From Sphingomonas ginkgonis (lineage in GTDB: Bacteria; Pseudomonadota; Alphaproteobacteria; Sphingomonadales; Sphingomonadaceae): a stretch of 64,000 nucleotides of DNA. The notes beneath the pieces are model-generated. The model had not been told where the DNA came from and made no database searches. It saw only the letters and a program-made list of their open reading frames with translations. This document shows, in pieces, positions 53,049-62,533 of this stretch. The stretch's first letter is position 1. Every line of letters starts with the position of its first letter. Made by a program: the position numbers and the translations under genes. The stretch lies in contig NZ_RWJF01000001.1 of NCBI RefSeq assembly GCF_003970925.1, positions 2,660,501 through 2,724,500 of the forward strand, written 5' to 3'.

Positions 53049-53104
53049 AGGAATTGAAAAGGAATGAATCGTCGTGCCGAGTCGCCCTGGGGCGGGGGAA
53101 AGTC

Positions 53105-53275
53105 ATGTTGCTTCGTGAAGTGGAACGCTACCTCGACAACAGTAAAGTGCCGGCCACCAAGTTCGGCCGGATGGTGATGAAAGATCCTCGGTTTGTCTTC
53201 GACCTGCGGCGCGGTCGGGAGCCTCGGGCGCAGACCATGGCCAAGGTCCGCCAGTATCTGGAGCGGGTCAAGTGA
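53105..53275 (+). CDS. Small DNA-binding-like protein
   Basis: 56 aa. LLREVERYLDNSKVPATKFG followed by DPRFVFDLRRGREPRAQTMA looks like a short helix-turn-helix: a Thr-Lys-Phe-Gly turn and an Arg-rich second helix. GGGGG precedes ATG. Before the element inserted it was divergent from the S24 repressor. Overlaps the next gene (GTGA). Function inferred only from these features. Confidence 0.6.
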   Translation: MLLREVERYLDNSKVPATKFGRMVMKDPRFVFDLRRGREPRAQTMAKVRQYLERVK

Positions 53276-53604
53276 CCCGCCTGGGCATGTCCCGCGCCGG
53301 GGCAGCGCTCCATCGCGCGTTGCTAGCGCGAGTGGGCAAGGAATGTGATAGGATTTTACTTAGTTTCTGGACGTCGATTGATTGGCGTTCGCTTACGTTC
53401 AATGGGGAACGTCACAGCATTGGCCTGGTTGCGACGGGTCCCGATGCGGAGCAGCTGTCTCGCCGCCTGCTCGACGGGATCGAGGAAGCGGAGTTCGAGC
53501 TGCCCGGCCACTTCCTGGCCGAGATCTGCCGCGCGGGCGAGCTCGAGCGGCGTGCCGACGGCGCGGTGCTGATCCAGCTTGAGGCGCTGACGATCGAGTC
53601 CTAG
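53272..53604 (+). CDS. Hypothetical protein
   Basis: 110 aa from a GTG overlapping the upstream stop by 4 bp. Soluble alpha/beta, with FNGERHSIGLVATGPDAEQL and a later FELPGHFLAEICRAGELERR. No family recognised. A short A/T-rich patch (about 53340-53390) interrupts the otherwise GC-rich codon use. Its TAG overlaps the stop of the convergent gene (CTAG). Confidence 0.6.
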   Translation: MTRLGMSRAGAALHRALLARVGKECDRILLSFWTSIDWRSLTFNGERHSIGLVATGPDAEQLSRRLLDGIEEAEFELPGHFLAEICRAGELERRADGAVLIQLEALTIES

Positions 53605-54203
53605 CCGCGACGGCTGGCCAGCGTCCGCTTGAGATCGGCCAGCGCATGGTGGAGCGCGGCGCTGGCGTCGGCATTGAGCGGGTGCACGCTGGCCCCGGGC
53701 CCGGCGATCCCCTCCGCGACGCCCGCGGTCGTCGCGCCCCCCGCACCCTTGAGCAGATGCGCGTCGATCCGGGCGCTGAGCTCGCCCGCGGTCGGCAGCG
53801 GCCGCCCGGTGCCGGGGCCGAACAGCTGGACCACCCGCGCGTCCCGATCCGCCTCCGGCAGCGGATCGTCGAGCAGCAGCTCATCATTCTCCGGCGCCAG
53901 CAGCTGGTCGAGCAGCAGTTCTTCCGGCCCGAAGCCGGTGGCAACCTCGGTCAGCAGCAGGGCGTCCTCCGCATCGTCGAACAGCGCGGCGGGGGTGAAG
54001 GCAGGCAGGCGCAGCGGCGCCTGGCGGCTGCCGACACGGCGCAGCCCGCCGAGCGCCACCCCAAAGCCAAGGCTGGTCGCCGGCAGCACCCAGGCCGCCC
54101 CTCCCAGCCGGAAGCTCGCATAGGCGAGCCCGCAGGCGAACGCCGCCGCCGCCGCCCCGTCGACCAGCCATCCGGCCAGCCCCTCGTCCCCGCTCCGGTC
54201 CAT
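53601..54203 (-). CDS. Hypothetical protein with membrane-like N-terminus
   Basis: 200 aa. Residues ~15-55 hold two hydrophobic stretches (AAAAAFACGLAYASF and AAWVLPATSLGFGVALGG). The rest is acidic, with DARVVQLFGPGTGRPLPTAG and SARIDAHLLKGAGG. No family known to me. Start chosen at ATG 54203 because longer frames are GC-rich noise. Confidence 0.55.
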   Translation of the reverse strand: MDRSGDEGLAGWLVDGAAAAAFACGLAYASFRLGGAAWVLPATSLGFGVALGGLRRVGSRQAPLRLPAFTPAALFDDAEDALLLTEVATGFGPEELLLDQLLAPENDELLLDDPLPEADRDARVVQLFGPGTGRPLPTAGELSARIDAHLLKGAGGATTAGVAEGIAGPGASVHPLNADASAALHHALADLKRTLASRRG

Positions 54204-54238
54204 GCCGGGGCGATAGCAGGCGAAAGGTTTCCGACGGG

Positions 54239-54778
54239 TTAGGGGCGCGCCAGCAGCAGCTCGGCGATCGCCTCGACGAAGGCCGGCACGTCGTCCGGGC
54301 AGCGCGCGGTCACCAGCGCCCCATCGACCACCACGTCCGCGTCGACCACCGTCGCCCCAGCGTTGCGGAGATCGGTCCGGATCGAGCGCCAGCAGGTCGC
54401 CCGGCGCTGCCGAAGCAGATCGGCCTCGACCAGCAGCCAGGGCCCGTGACAGATGGCGGCGACCGGCCGACCCGCCGCGGCGAAGGCGCGGATCAGCGCG
54501 ACCGCCTGCGCGTCGGTCCGCAGCGCATCCGGATTGATCACTCCGCCCGGCAACACCAGCGCGTCGAAGCTTTCCGCGCGTGCCTCGGCAATGGTGAGGT
54601 CGGGCCGGATCGTCCGCCCGGGATCGTCGAGAACGGTGGCCTGGATGGGCGCTCCCGTCGGCGCCGCCAGCCGCACCTCGGCCCCGCGCTCGCGCAGCAG
54701 CCGGAGCGGCCCGAACAGCTCCTCCTCCTCGAACCCGCTGGTCGCCATCAGCAGCACGCGGCGGCCGCTCAGATCCAT
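54239..54778 (-). CDS. DJ-1/PfpI family protein
   Basis: 179 aa. GFEEEELFGPLRLLRERGAE, DALVLPGGVINPDALR and the nucleophile elbow AICHGPWLLVEA (Cys of CHG with a nearby Glu and the following region) are typical of PfpI/YhbO proteins (deglycase or protease I-like). GGGAGGG is 6 nt before the ATG at 54778. Cytoplasmic. The topoisomerase gene starts divergently 50 bp away. Confidence 0.85.
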   Translation of the reverse strand: MDLSGRRVLLMATSGFEEEELFGPLRLLRERGAEVRLAAPTGAPIQATVLDDPGRTIRPDLTIAEARAESFDALVLPGGVINPDALRTDAQAVALIRAFAAAGRPVAAICHGPWLLVEADLLRQRRATCWRSIRTDLRNAGATVVDADVVVDGALVTARCPDDVPAFVEAIAELLLARP

Positions 54779-54828
54779 TCTCAACCCTCCCAAGGGAACC
54801 GGGCGCTACGGCGGAGAATTGATCCGCC

Positions 54829-55869
54829 ATGCTCCGCCACTGCAGCGATTCGGATCCCGGTTACACCCGCAAGCGCGTCGGGAGCCACTGGGCTTATTTC
54901 AACGCCGACGGCAGTCGGGTCACCGACCGCGACGAAATCGATCGGCTGAACGCGATCGCGCTGCCGCCCGCCTACACCGACGCCTGGTTCTCGGCCCACG
55001 CCAACGGTCATCTCCAGGCCACCGGGATCGATGCCCGCGGCCGCAAGCAGTATCGCTATCACAATGACTTCCGCGCCAAGCAGGACGCAGCGAAATACGA
55101 GGGGTTGCTGGAGTTCGGCAAGGCGCTCCCGCGGCTGCGGCGCCGGATCGAGCAGGACCTGAAGAAGCGCAAGCACGGCCGTGACACGGTGCTGGCCGCC
55201 GTCGTCCGCCTTCTCGACACCCAGCATGTCCGCGTCGGCAACGAGCAATATGCGCGCGAGAACAAGAGCTTCGGGATCACCACCCTGCGCAACCGCCACC
55301 TTCGCCGCAAGGGCTCGAAGATGCTCATGCGGTTCGTCGGCAAGCACGGCATCACCCACGAGGTGAAGGTCACCGACTCCAACCTCAAGCGGATCGTCGG
55401 CAAGTGCCAGGAACTGCCCGGGCAGATGCTGTTCCAGTATCTGAACGATGAGGGCGAGCCCTGCCCGATCAGCTCGAGCGACGTGAACAGCTACATCAAG
55501 GAAGCGACCGGCGGCGACTTCACCGCCAAGCATTTCCGCACCTGGGGCGCCAGCGTCATCGCGATGGACCAGCTCCTCGAGAAGGCCGAGAACGCGCGGA
55601 TCACGGTTAAGACCGTGGTCGAGCCGGTCGCCGAGGCGCTCGGCAACACGGTGGCGATCAGCCGCAAGTCCTACGTCCACCCGGGGCTGCTTGAGGCGGT
55701 GAAGGAAAGCCCCCGCGACCCGCTGAACGGGCTCGACCGGCCGCGCGGAAAGACCCGCCTCGCCTCCAGCGAAGTGGCGCTGCTCGAATGGCTGGCAGCG
55801 GGGACGAAGAAGAAGCGGCGGCGCAAGCCCGCCGCCAATGATACTGGCAAGGAGAGCGCCGCGGCTTGA
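54829..55869 (+). CDS. DNA topoisomerase IB
   Basis: 346 aa, the poxvirus-like bacterial type. RVGSHWAYFNADGSRVTDRD, GRKQYRYHNDFR, LLDTQHVRVGNEQYARENKS, KHFRTWGAS and the active-site Tyr282 in SRKSYVHPG are present. Relaxes supercoils by nicking one strand. C-terminal Lys/Arg-rich tail (KKKRRRKPAAND). Start ATG at 54829 lies in a divergent gap; SD weak. Confidence 0.93.
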   Translation: MLRHCSDSDPGYTRKRVGSHWAYFNADGSRVTDRDEIDRLNAIALPPAYTDAWFSAHANGHLQATGIDARGRKQYRYHNDFRAKQDAAKYEGLLEFGKALPRLRRRIEQDLKKRKHGRDTVLAAVVRLLDTQHVRVGNEQYARENKSFGITTLRNRHLRRKGSKMLMRFVGKHGITHEVKVTDSNLKRIVGKCQELPGQMLFQYLNDEGEPCPISSSDVNSYIKEATGGDFTAKHFRTWGASVIAMDQLLEKAENARITVKTVVEPVAEALGNTVAISRKSYVHPGLLEAVKESPRDPLNGLDRPRGKTRLASSEVALLEWLAAGTKKKRRRKPAANDTGKESAAA

Positions 55870-55900
55870 TCGGCCGCGTCCCGCTTGCCATTCCGCGCCG

Positions 55901-56992
55901 ATGATCGACCGCCTGCACAGCTTCGCCCGCTGGTTCGTCGCCAATCTCGACGCGCTCGCCCTTGGCTGCCTTGCCGCGGCGGTGATCGTCGGGCTGATGC
56001 TGCTGCTGCGGACTTTCGGGCAGCGGACCATCGACTCCGATCCCGAGTGCCGTACCTGGCGCGGCGTGATCGGGCGGGTGCTGGCCAAGACCAGCTTCGC
56101 CTTCATGATCGTCGCCGCTATCGACATGGTGGTCAGCTACGCCGATCCGCCGCCCAAGATCGCGCGGCTGTCGGACATCCTCTTCACCATCGGTTTCGCG
56201 CTGCAGGGCGCGGTATGGGCGCGCGAACTCATCCTCGGGGTGATCGGCCGCAACATCAGCGAGGAGGCGGGCGAGAGCACGATCGGCAACGCCATGGGCG
56301 TCATCCGGGTGCTGATCAGCGTCGCCCTGTTCACGGTGGCGCTGGTCGTCATCCTCGACAATCTCGGGATCAACGTCACCGCACTGGTCGCCGGGCTGGG
56401 GATCGGCGGGATTGCCATCGGCCTTGCCGCGCAGGGCATCTTCGCCGACCTGTTCGCCGCACTCGCCATCCTGTTCGACCGCCCGTTCCGCCGCGGCGAC
56501 ACGATCCGCTACGACCAGTCGATCGGGACGGTCGAGAAGATCGGACTCAAGACGACCCGACTGCGCTCGGTAACCGGCGAGCAGATGGTGATCGCCAACA
56601 CCAAGCTGCTCGAGCGCGAGATCCACAACCTCGCGCAAGGCCACAGCCGCCGTTCGACCCTCACCTTCGGCGTCTCCTATCAGACAAGCCCCGAGGCACT
56701 GGCGCGCATCCCGCAGCTCGCGAAGGCCGCGGTCGACACTCGCCGCGGCTGCCACCTCGTCCGCTGCGCCCTGACCGGGTTTGGCGCCTCTAGCCTCGAC
56801 CACGAGCTGCTGTTCGATGACGCGACCCTCGATGCCGATGCGCTCGCGGCGGACCGGGCGGCCATCATGCTGGCGCTGATCCGCAGCTTCGCCACCGAGA
56901 AGATCGACTTCGCCTATCCCACCCAGGTCACCTTTACCGCCGCTCCCGACGGCCGCCTCGTCATGCCCTGGCCGGAGCCGAAGCCGGCCTGA
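55901..56992 (+). CDS. Mechanosensitive ion channel, MscS family
   Basis: 363 aa. Three to four TM helices in the first 165 residues, then the MscS core: LVAGLGIGGIAIGLAAQGIF (pore helix, Gly/Ala-rich) and FRRGDTIRYDQSIGTVEKIG and TTRLRSVTGEQMVIANTKLL (beta domain). Opens with membrane tension. The window thus holds both mscL and an MscS type. 31 bp after the topoisomerase gene; may share its transcript. Confidence 0.9.
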   Translation: MIDRLHSFARWFVANLDALALGCLAAAVIVGLMLLLRTFGQRTIDSDPECRTWRGVIGRVLAKTSFAFMIVAAIDMVVSYADPPPKIARLSDILFTIGFALQGAVWARELILGVIGRNISEEAGESTIGNAMGVIRVLISVALFTVALVVILDNLGINVTALVAGLGIGGIAIGLAAQGIFADLFAALAILFDRPFRRGDTIRYDQSIGTVEKIGLKTTRLRSVTGEQMVIANTKLLEREIHNLAQGHSRRSTLTFGVSYQTSPEALARIPQLAKAAVDTRRGCHLVRCALTGFGASSLDHELLFDDATLDADALAADRAAIMLALIRSFATEKIDFAYPTQVTFTAAPDGRLVMPWPEPKPA

Positions 56993-57038
56993 TCGGCCCG
57001 GGCTTGCTCAATACCGTTCTTTCGATAAACGGTTAGTC

Positions 57039-57509
57039 ATGCCCGAGATGACTCTAGACCGGATTCGCGGATTGGTCGGAACCGAAGTCGGCGTGTCCGA
57101 CTGGATCAGCGTCGACCAGGAGCGGATCACCCACTTCGCCGAGGTCACCGAGGACCGCCAGTTCATCCATGTCGACCCGGCTGCCGCCGCCGCGACTCCG
57201 TTCGGCGGAACGGTCGCCCACGGCTTCCTCACCCTCTCCCTGCTCAGCCGCATGTCGGCCGACGTCTCGCTGCGCCCGCAGGGCACGGTAATGGGGGTGA
57301 ACTACGGGCTGGAGAAGGTCCGCTTCCTCGCCCCGGTGCGCGCGGGCAAGCGGGTCCGCGGGCGCTTCACCCTGCTCGGGGTCGAGGACCGCGCACCCGG
57401 CCAGTACCTCTTCCGTCATCAGGTCACCGTCGATATCGAGGACGAAGCCAAGCCGGCGCTGATCGCCGAATGGCTCGGCCTGCTGTTCACCCAGGGAGAA
57501 ACCGAATGA
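57039..57509 (+). CDS. MaoC family dehydratase
   Basis: 156 aa. Hydratase motif [20 protein letters not shown] with D and H at catalytic spacing, and [16 protein letters not shown] after it. R-specific enoyl-CoA hydratase-like. Its TGA overlaps the thiolase ATG (ATGA), so the two are coupled. Probably a beta-oxidation or PHA-monomer route; the pair's substrate is unknown. Confidence 0.87.
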   Translation: MPEMTLDRIRGLVGTEVGVSDWISVDQERITHFAEVTEDRQFIHVDPAAAAATPFGGTVAHGFLTLSLLSRMSADVSLRPQGTVMGVNYGLEKVRFLAPVRAGKRVRGRFTLLGVEDRAPGQYLFRHQVTVDIEDEAKPALIAEWLGLLFTQGETE

Positions 57510-58690
57510 CTGCCGCCCGCGACGCCGTGATCGTCTCCACCGCCCGCACGCCGATCGGCCGGGCCTATCGCGGCGCCTTCAACGCCACCCCGTCCCCTAC
57601 CCTCGCCGCGCACGCGATCCGCGCCGCGGTCGAGCGCGCCCGGGTCGATCCGGGCGAGATCGAGGACTGCATCATCGGCGCCGCGCTGCCGCAGGGCGTC
57701 CAGGCGACCATCGGCCGCACCGCCGCGCTCCGCGCCGGGCTGGGCGTCGGGGTCGCCGGCATGACCATCGACCGCCAGTGCGCCTCGGGCCTGATGGCGA
57801 TCGCCACGGCCGCCAAGCAGGTCATCGTCGACCGCATGGACGTCTGCGTGGCGGGCGGGGTCGAGAGCATCAGCCTCGTCCAGACCCCCGAGATGCGGGT
57901 CGGCCCGGATCCCGAGCTGCTGTCGATGCACAACGGCGTCTACATGCCGATGATCCAGACCGCCGAGGTGGTCGGCAAGCGCTACAACATCAGCCGCGAG
58001 CGCTGCGACGAATATGCGCTTCGCTCGCAGCAGCGCACCGCCGAGGCGCAGCGGAACGGCGTGTTCGACAACGAGATCGTCCCGGTGACCGCCCGCATGG
58101 GGGTCAAGGACAAGGCCAGCGGCGAGGTCTCGATGCAGGAGGTCACGCTCGCCAAGGACGAGGGCAACCGGCCCGAGACCAACATGGAGGGGCTCGCCTC
58201 GCTCCAGCCGGTGATGGGCCCCGACAATCTCATCACCGCCGGCAACGCCTCGCAGCTGAGCGACGGGGCGTCGGCCTGCGTCGTCATGGACGCCGGCTAC
58301 GCCGAGAAGAAGGGGCTCGAGCCGCTCGGCCGCTACATCGGCATGGCCGTCGCCGGGACGGAGCCCGACGAGATGGGGATCGGCCCGGTCTTCGCCGTTC
58401 CCAAGCTGCTCGACCGGTTCGGCCTCGGGGTCGAGGACATCGGGCTGTGGGAGCTGAACGAGGCCTTTGCCGTGCAGGTCCTCTACTGCCAGGACAAGCT
58501 CGGCATCCCCGACGGCCGTCTCAACGTCAACGGCGGCGCCATCTCGGTCGGCCACCCCTACGGGATGAGCGGCGCCCGGCTCACCGGCCATGCTCTGCTC
58601 GAGGGCAAGCGGCGCGGCGAGAAATATGTCGTCGTGACGATGTGCGTCGGCGGCGGCATGGGCGCCGCCGGCCTGTTCGAGGTCCTCTAG
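57506..58690 (+). CDS. Acetyl-CoA C-acyltransferase (thiolase)
   Basis: 394 aa. Nucleophile Cys92 in [14 protein letters not shown], His350 in [15 protein letters not shown], and Cys380 in [13 protein letters not shown]. Degradative thiolase type. Coupled to the MaoC hydratase upstream. Converges on the catalase-like gene (22 bp apart). Confidence 0.92.
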   Translation: MTAARDAVIVSTARTPIGRAYRGAFNATPSPTLAAHAIRAAVERARVDPGEIEDCIIGAALPQGVQATIGRTAALRAGLGVGVAGMTIDRQCASGLMAIATAAKQVIVDRMDVCVAGGVESISLVQTPEMRVGPDPELLSMHNGVYMPMIQTAEVVGKRYNISRERCDEYALRSQQRTAEAQRNGVFDNEIVPVTARMGVKDKASGEVSMQEVTLAKDEGNRPETNMEGLASLQPVMGPDNLITAGNASQLSDGASACVVMDAGYAEKKGLEPLGRYIGMAVAGTEPDEMGIGPVFAVPKLLDRFGLGVEDIGLWELNEAFAVQVLYCQDKLGIPDGRLNVNGGAISVGHPYGMSGARLTGHALLEGKRRGEKYVVVTMCVGGGMGAAGLFEVL

Positions 58691-58712
58691 CGACGCCGCG
58701 GCGGCGCGGGGG

Positions 58713-59807
58713 TCAGCCCTGCGCCGCCTCCCTGGCCGGAAGCGCCTCGTCGAGCGACTTGGGCTCGACCCGCTTCGCGCCAGCCATCCGCCGCTCGCTC
58801 ATCACCGGGTAGACCGCCAGCCGCGCGCGCATCACGCCGCCCAGCGGCCGGTGCGCCTCCAGGCTGTTGTTCGGCTGGAACGCCAGGCCGTTGTCGAACA
58901 GTTCGCGGCGTCGCTCGTCGAAGGCGGGCTGCGGCGGCAGGGTAAGACGGCCGACCAGCCGGTAGGGGCTGTCCTCCTGCGGCCATTCCACCGACGCGTC
59001 CTCGACCGGCATCTTGTCGAGGTCGGTGCAGAGCTGGACCGAGAAATCGAAGGTCGCGCCGTTGCGGCGGAAAAACGCTTCCATCGCGTGACGGAACGCA
59101 TTGTCGTCGTCGCTCGCGTCGATCTCCTCGTCGCTGATCGCCGCCAGCGTCTCCTCGCTCACCACCATCGCGACCTTGGCGACATAGTCGCCCCACCGCA
59201 GCGGCGCCTGGCTGAAGTAATTCTCGGCGAGCGGATGACGCGAGGGATGACCGAGGAAGCTGAGGATCTTGCTCGAGTTGCCGAACAGGGCATTGGTCGC
59301 GCGGGCGACGTTCGACACCGCTGATTTCACGCTGTCAGGCATCGCCGGCGCGTTCGCCACCCCGCCCTTGAAGTCGGCGAGGAAGGTCTTGGGCGTCGAG
59401 TGGATAAAGGCCGGCCCCGGCTCCAGCACGAAGTCCTGCGTCGTCTGCTCGCGCGCCTCGGGAATGCGCGGCCCATCGACGTCGAGCAGCTTGATCGCCA
59501 TCCCGCGGTGGGTCGAGATGCGATCTGGGATGAGCTCGCCCGGCCCCTGCGCGAAGCGGACCAGCGCCTCGTAGCGGCCCGGCTGCGCGGCGATCCCCTG
59601 CGCCAGCTCGGGCGGCAGGTCGCCGAAAATCTCCAGCTCGCCGCCGAGCAGCCCAGTCGCCTTGGCGTGGCTGGTCCGCATCGAATGGCCTTCCTTCTTC
59701 TCCTGCTTCTCGCCGAGCTGGATGAAGGTGTCGCGGATCTTGCCGATGGTCTCCTGTTCGTCGTCGACAATCTGCTCGATCGAGGGCTCGTAACGCACTG
59801 CGGACAT
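58713..59807 (-). CDS. Catalase-like heme protein
   Basis: 364 aa, shorter than usual catalases (~480). HAKATGLLGGELEIF, VRFAQGPGELIPDRISTHRG and a VDGPRIPEAREQTTQDFVLE stretch resemble the catalase-related fold; several key active-site features of true catalases cannot be seen, so peroxidase-like or other heme function is possible. No signal peptide. Ends a monocistronic unit. Confidence 0.75.
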   Translation of the reverse strand: MSAVRYEPSIEQIVDDEQETIGKIRDTFIQLGEKQEKKEGHSMRTSHAKATGLLGGELEIFGDLPPELAQGIAAQPGRYEALVRFAQGPGELIPDRISTHRGMAIKLLDVDGPRIPEAREQTTQDFVLEPGPAFIHSTPKTFLADFKGGVANAPAMPDSVKSAVSNVARATNALFGNSSKILSFLGHPSRHPLAENYFSQAPLRWGDYVAKVAMVVSEETLAAISDEEIDASDDDNAFRHAMEAFFRRNGATFDFSVQLCTDLDKMPVEDASVEWPQEDSPYRLVGRLTLPPQPAFDERRRELFDNGLAFQPNNSLEAHRPLGGVMRARLAVYPVMSERRMAGAKRVEPKSLDEALPAREAAQG

Positions 59808-59943
59808 CGACTATTCTCCTTGGTAACGCCCTTACAACGCGTCGCGGCGTGATCGGTCGCTACGCACCGCTGCCATTCGGCGGGCCCGGTCTGCCCAGCG
59901 CCACCTTTTGCCGCTAGGATCGCCTTCCTTGCTGGGAGGCGAT

Positions 59944-60720
59944 ATGTATCCGTTGCTCATTCCGGTCGTAGTGATCCTCGCCGGCGCTCTCGTCACCGGG
60001 CTGAAGAGCTTCGGCATCAACCAGGAATATCAGCGCGCCGTGCTGTTCCGGCTCGGCCGCCTGGGGACGATGAAGGGGCCCGGCTGGTACTGGCTGATCC
60101 CGTTCGTCGACCGGGTCGTGAAGGTCGACAAGCGGACCATCACCTACCAGCTCGAGACCCAGGAGACGATCACCCGCGACGGCGTGGCGGTCCGGGTCAA
60201 CGCCGTCCTGTGGTTCCGCGCCGAGTCCCCGGTCCAGGTCGTCACCTCGGTCGAGAACTGGATGTCGGCGACGGTCCAGGCGGCGGAGACCGCGCTGCGC
60301 GACGCGATCGGCCAGAGCGAGCTCGACAACATGCTCAAGGACCGGATCACCATCAACCGGCGGATGCAGGAGCTGCTGCGCGAAGCCTCGATGAACTGGG
60401 GCGTCGAGATCGACTCGGTCGAGATCAAGGACGTCGACATCCCCGAGCAGATGCAGCGGGCGATCGCGCGCGAGGCCGAGGCCATCCGTGAGAAGCGGGC
60501 GCGGATCATCAAGGCCGAGGGCGAGCAGGTCGCGGCCAGCAAGCTGTCGGAAGCCGCCAACATCATCAGCGGCTCGCCCGGTGCGCTCGAGCTCAGGCGG
60601 CTGCAGACGCTGTCGGAGATCGGAACCGAACACAACAGCACCATCGTCGCCATGCTGCCGGTCGAGCTGATCCACGCCGCGCGCAAGATCGCGAACATGC
60701 CCGACGCCGAGGAGAAGTGA
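59944..60720 (+). CDS. Slipin (SPFH/stomatin family)
   Basis: 258 aa. N-terminal TM (YPLLIPVVVILAGALVTGL), then the SPFH domain (INQEYQRAVLFRLGRLGTMK, GPGWYWLIPFVDRVVKVD, DGVAVRVNAVLWFRA) and a coiled coil (EKRARIIKAEGEQVAASKLS). Forms oligomers at membrane microdomains. GGGAGG is 6 nt before the ATG. No NfeD partner beside it. Confidence 0.92.
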   Translation: MYPLLIPVVVILAGALVTGLKSFGINQEYQRAVLFRLGRLGTMKGPGWYWLIPFVDRVVKVDKRTITYQLETQETITRDGVAVRVNAVLWFRAESPVQVVTSVENWMSATVQAAETALRDAIGQSELDNMLKDRITINRRMQELLREASMNWGVEIDSVEIKDVDIPEQMQRAIAREAEAIREKRARIIKAEGEQVAASKLSEAANIISGSPGALELRRLQTLSEIGTEHNSTIVAMLPVELIHAARKIANMPDAEEK

Positions 60721-60799
60721 GCGGACGCGCCCGCACTTCCAACGGTGCGGCAACCTCCCCGCCGCCCGCGCATTGACCGGACGACAACGGGAGAGTGTG

Positions 60800-61054
60800 A
60801 TGTCGGATTCCAGTCAGCCGCTGCTCGAGCGGGTCGCGCGGGTTCTTTGCGGAGCGGCGCACAGCGCCAACGCGGAAGGGCGCGAGACGAGCGCTGGCGA
60901 GCATGTCGACCGTCACTGGCGCGAGCATCTGAACCAGGCCCAGGCCGTCCTCCACACGATGCGCGAACCGGACCAGGCGATGGCCGCGGCGGGCGACGAG
61001 CAGGTCTGGAAGCGCATGGTCGAAGCCGCCATCACGCAGAAGGCGGACGCCTGA
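60800..61054 (+). CDS. Small hypothetical protein
   Basis: 84 aa, soluble, helical. Contains ERVARVLCGAAHSANAEGRE and HLNQAQAVLHTMREPDQAM. GGGAGAG precedes ATG by ~5 nt. A Cys and His-rich helix may bind metal, but nothing firm. The gap to the exporter gene is 19 bp, so they may share a transcript. Confidence 0.6.
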   Translation: MSDSSQPLLERVARVLCGAAHSANAEGRETSAGEHVDRHWREHLNQAQAVLHTMREPDQAMAAAGDEQVWKRMVEAAITQKADA

Positions 61055-61073
61055 CGAGCGTGGCCGACCGCTG

Positions 61074-62471
61074 ATGGCGCGCGGGCAGGAACAATCGCGC
61101 GCCGACCCGCGCTGGACCCTGGCGACCTCGGTCCTCGCCTCCTCGCTGAGCTTTGTCGAAGGCTCGGTGCTGAACGTCGCGCTGCCCGCGATCCGGTCCA
61201 GCTACGGCTCTAACGCCGAGCAGCTGCAATGGGTCGTCAACGCCTATCTCCTGCCGCTCTCCGCGCTGCTGCTCCTCGGCGGAGCGCTCGGCGACCATTT
61301 CGGCCGGCGCCGGCTGCTGGTGGCGGGCACCGCGCTGTTCGCCGCTGCCTCGCTGCTCTGTGCGCTCGCGCCGGGCGTCGAATGGCTGCTCGCCGGCCGC
61401 CTCGCGCAGGGAGCCGGCGCCGCGCTGCTGCTTCCCAACAGCCTCGCGCTGCTCAATACGGCGTTCGAGGGCGAGCGACGCGGCCGGGCGATCGGCATCT
61501 GGGCCGCGGCCGGCGCTGCCGCTGCGGCGGTCGCCCCGCTGATCGGCGGCTGGCTGGTCGACCATGTCGGCTGGCCGAGCATCTTCTACATCAACCTGCC
61601 GCTCGCCTTGGGCGCGATCGTCCTGGCGCTGCGCTTCGTCACCGAAGGCCGCGACGAAGCCGGCGGCCGGACCGACTATGGCGGCGCGCTCAGCGCCACG
61701 CTCGGGCTCGGCGGGGTTACCTATGCGCTGACCCGCTGGTCCGCGACGACCCGCATCGACACCCAGTCGCTGCTGTTCGGCCTCGGCGGCCTTGCCCTGC
61801 TTGCCGCCTTCCTGCTGATCGAGCGGCGGCGCGGCGAGAAGGCGATGATGCCGCTGGCCATGTTCGGCGACCGCGCCTTCGCCGGTCTCAACGGCATGAC
61901 CTTCCTGCTCTACGGCGCGTTCGGCGCGGTCATGCTGCTGGTCCCTTACCTGCTCATCTCGGCGCTCGGCTATTCGCCGGTCGAGGCCGGGCTGGCGATG
62001 CTCCCGCTGCCGATCGTGATCGCCACCGGCTCGCCGCTGATGGGTGGCCTTGCCGAACGGATCGGCCCCAGGCTGCCGCTCAGCATCGGCCCGTTGGTGG
62101 TCGCCGCAGGAATGCTGCTCGGGCTCCGGATCGGGACCGAGGCCCGATACTGGAGCGAGATCTTTCCGGCGATCACCGTCATGGCGCTCGGCATGGCGCT
62201 GGCGGTCGCGCCGCTCACGTCGACGGTGCTGGCCCCGGTCGACGCGAAGCACACCGGCACCGCGTCCGGTCTTAACAGCGCGGTGGCGCGGCTCGGCGGG
62301 CTGATCGCCACCGCCCTGCTCGGCGGGGTGCTCGCGCTCAAGAGCGGGGCGCTGCTCGGCGGCTTCCACCACGCCCTGTTCGCCTGCGCCGCGACCGGGG
62401 TCCTGGCCGGCGGCGCGGCGTTGCTGACGGTCGGCGGCGACAAGCCCGCCGGGAACCGCTCCGGGCGATGA
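61074..62471 (+). CDS. DHA2-type MFS exporter
   Basis: 465 aa, ~14 TM helices. SSLSFVEGSVLNVALPAI (TM1), LQWVVNAYLLPLSALLLLGG, GDHFGRRRLLV (loop 2-3), NSLALLNTAFEGERRGRAIG and GPLVGGWLVDHVGW-like AAVAPLIGGWLVDH are drug:H+ antiporter-2 features (EmrB/QacA). Substrate unknown. Stop overlaps the base of a terminator that serves the opposite strand. Confidence 0.9.
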   Translation: MARGQEQSRADPRWTLATSVLASSLSFVEGSVLNVALPAIRSSYGSNAEQLQWVVNAYLLPLSALLLLGGALGDHFGRRRLLVAGTALFAAASLLCALAPGVEWLLAGRLAQGAGAALLLPNSLALLNTAFEGERRGRAIGIWAAAGAAAAAVAPLIGGWLVDHVGWPSIFYINLPLALGAIVLALRFVTEGRDEAGGRTDYGGALSATLGLGGVTYALTRWSATTRIDTQSLLFGLGGLALLAAFLLIERRRGEKAMMPLAMFGDRAFAGLNGMTFLLYGAFGAVMLLVPYLLISALGYSPVEAGLAMLPLPIVIATGSPLMGGLAERIGPRLPLSIGPLVVAAGMLLGLRIGTEARYWSEIFPAITVMALGMALAVAPLTSTVLAPVDAKHTGTASGLNSAVARLGGLIATALLGGVLALKSGALLGGFHHALFACAATGVLAGGAALLTVGGDKPAGNRSGR

Positions 62472-62500
62472 AAAGGCCGCCCGGGCGAACCCGGACGGCC
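62471..62500 (-). terminator. Terminator for the minus-strand phaZ/microORF transcript
   Basis: Stem 62475-62485 with 62490-62500 (one T-G wobble on the minus strand) closes a TTCG tetraloop, followed by TTTTC on the minus strand. The MFS gene stop (62469-62471) lies in its tail. Confidence 0.75.
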
Positions 62501-62533
62501 TCAAACATTGTCTAGCCGATGAGCGGCTGACGC

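Noticed and set aside
54781-56127. A 448-codon antisense frame over topoisomerase IB and MscS
   Set aside because: Overlaps two well-supported genes and shows no recognisable motif.
58713-59807. Calling this a standard catalase (katA/katE)
   Set aside because: It is more than 100 residues short and the usual active-site motifs were not clearly visible, so only a family-level call is made.
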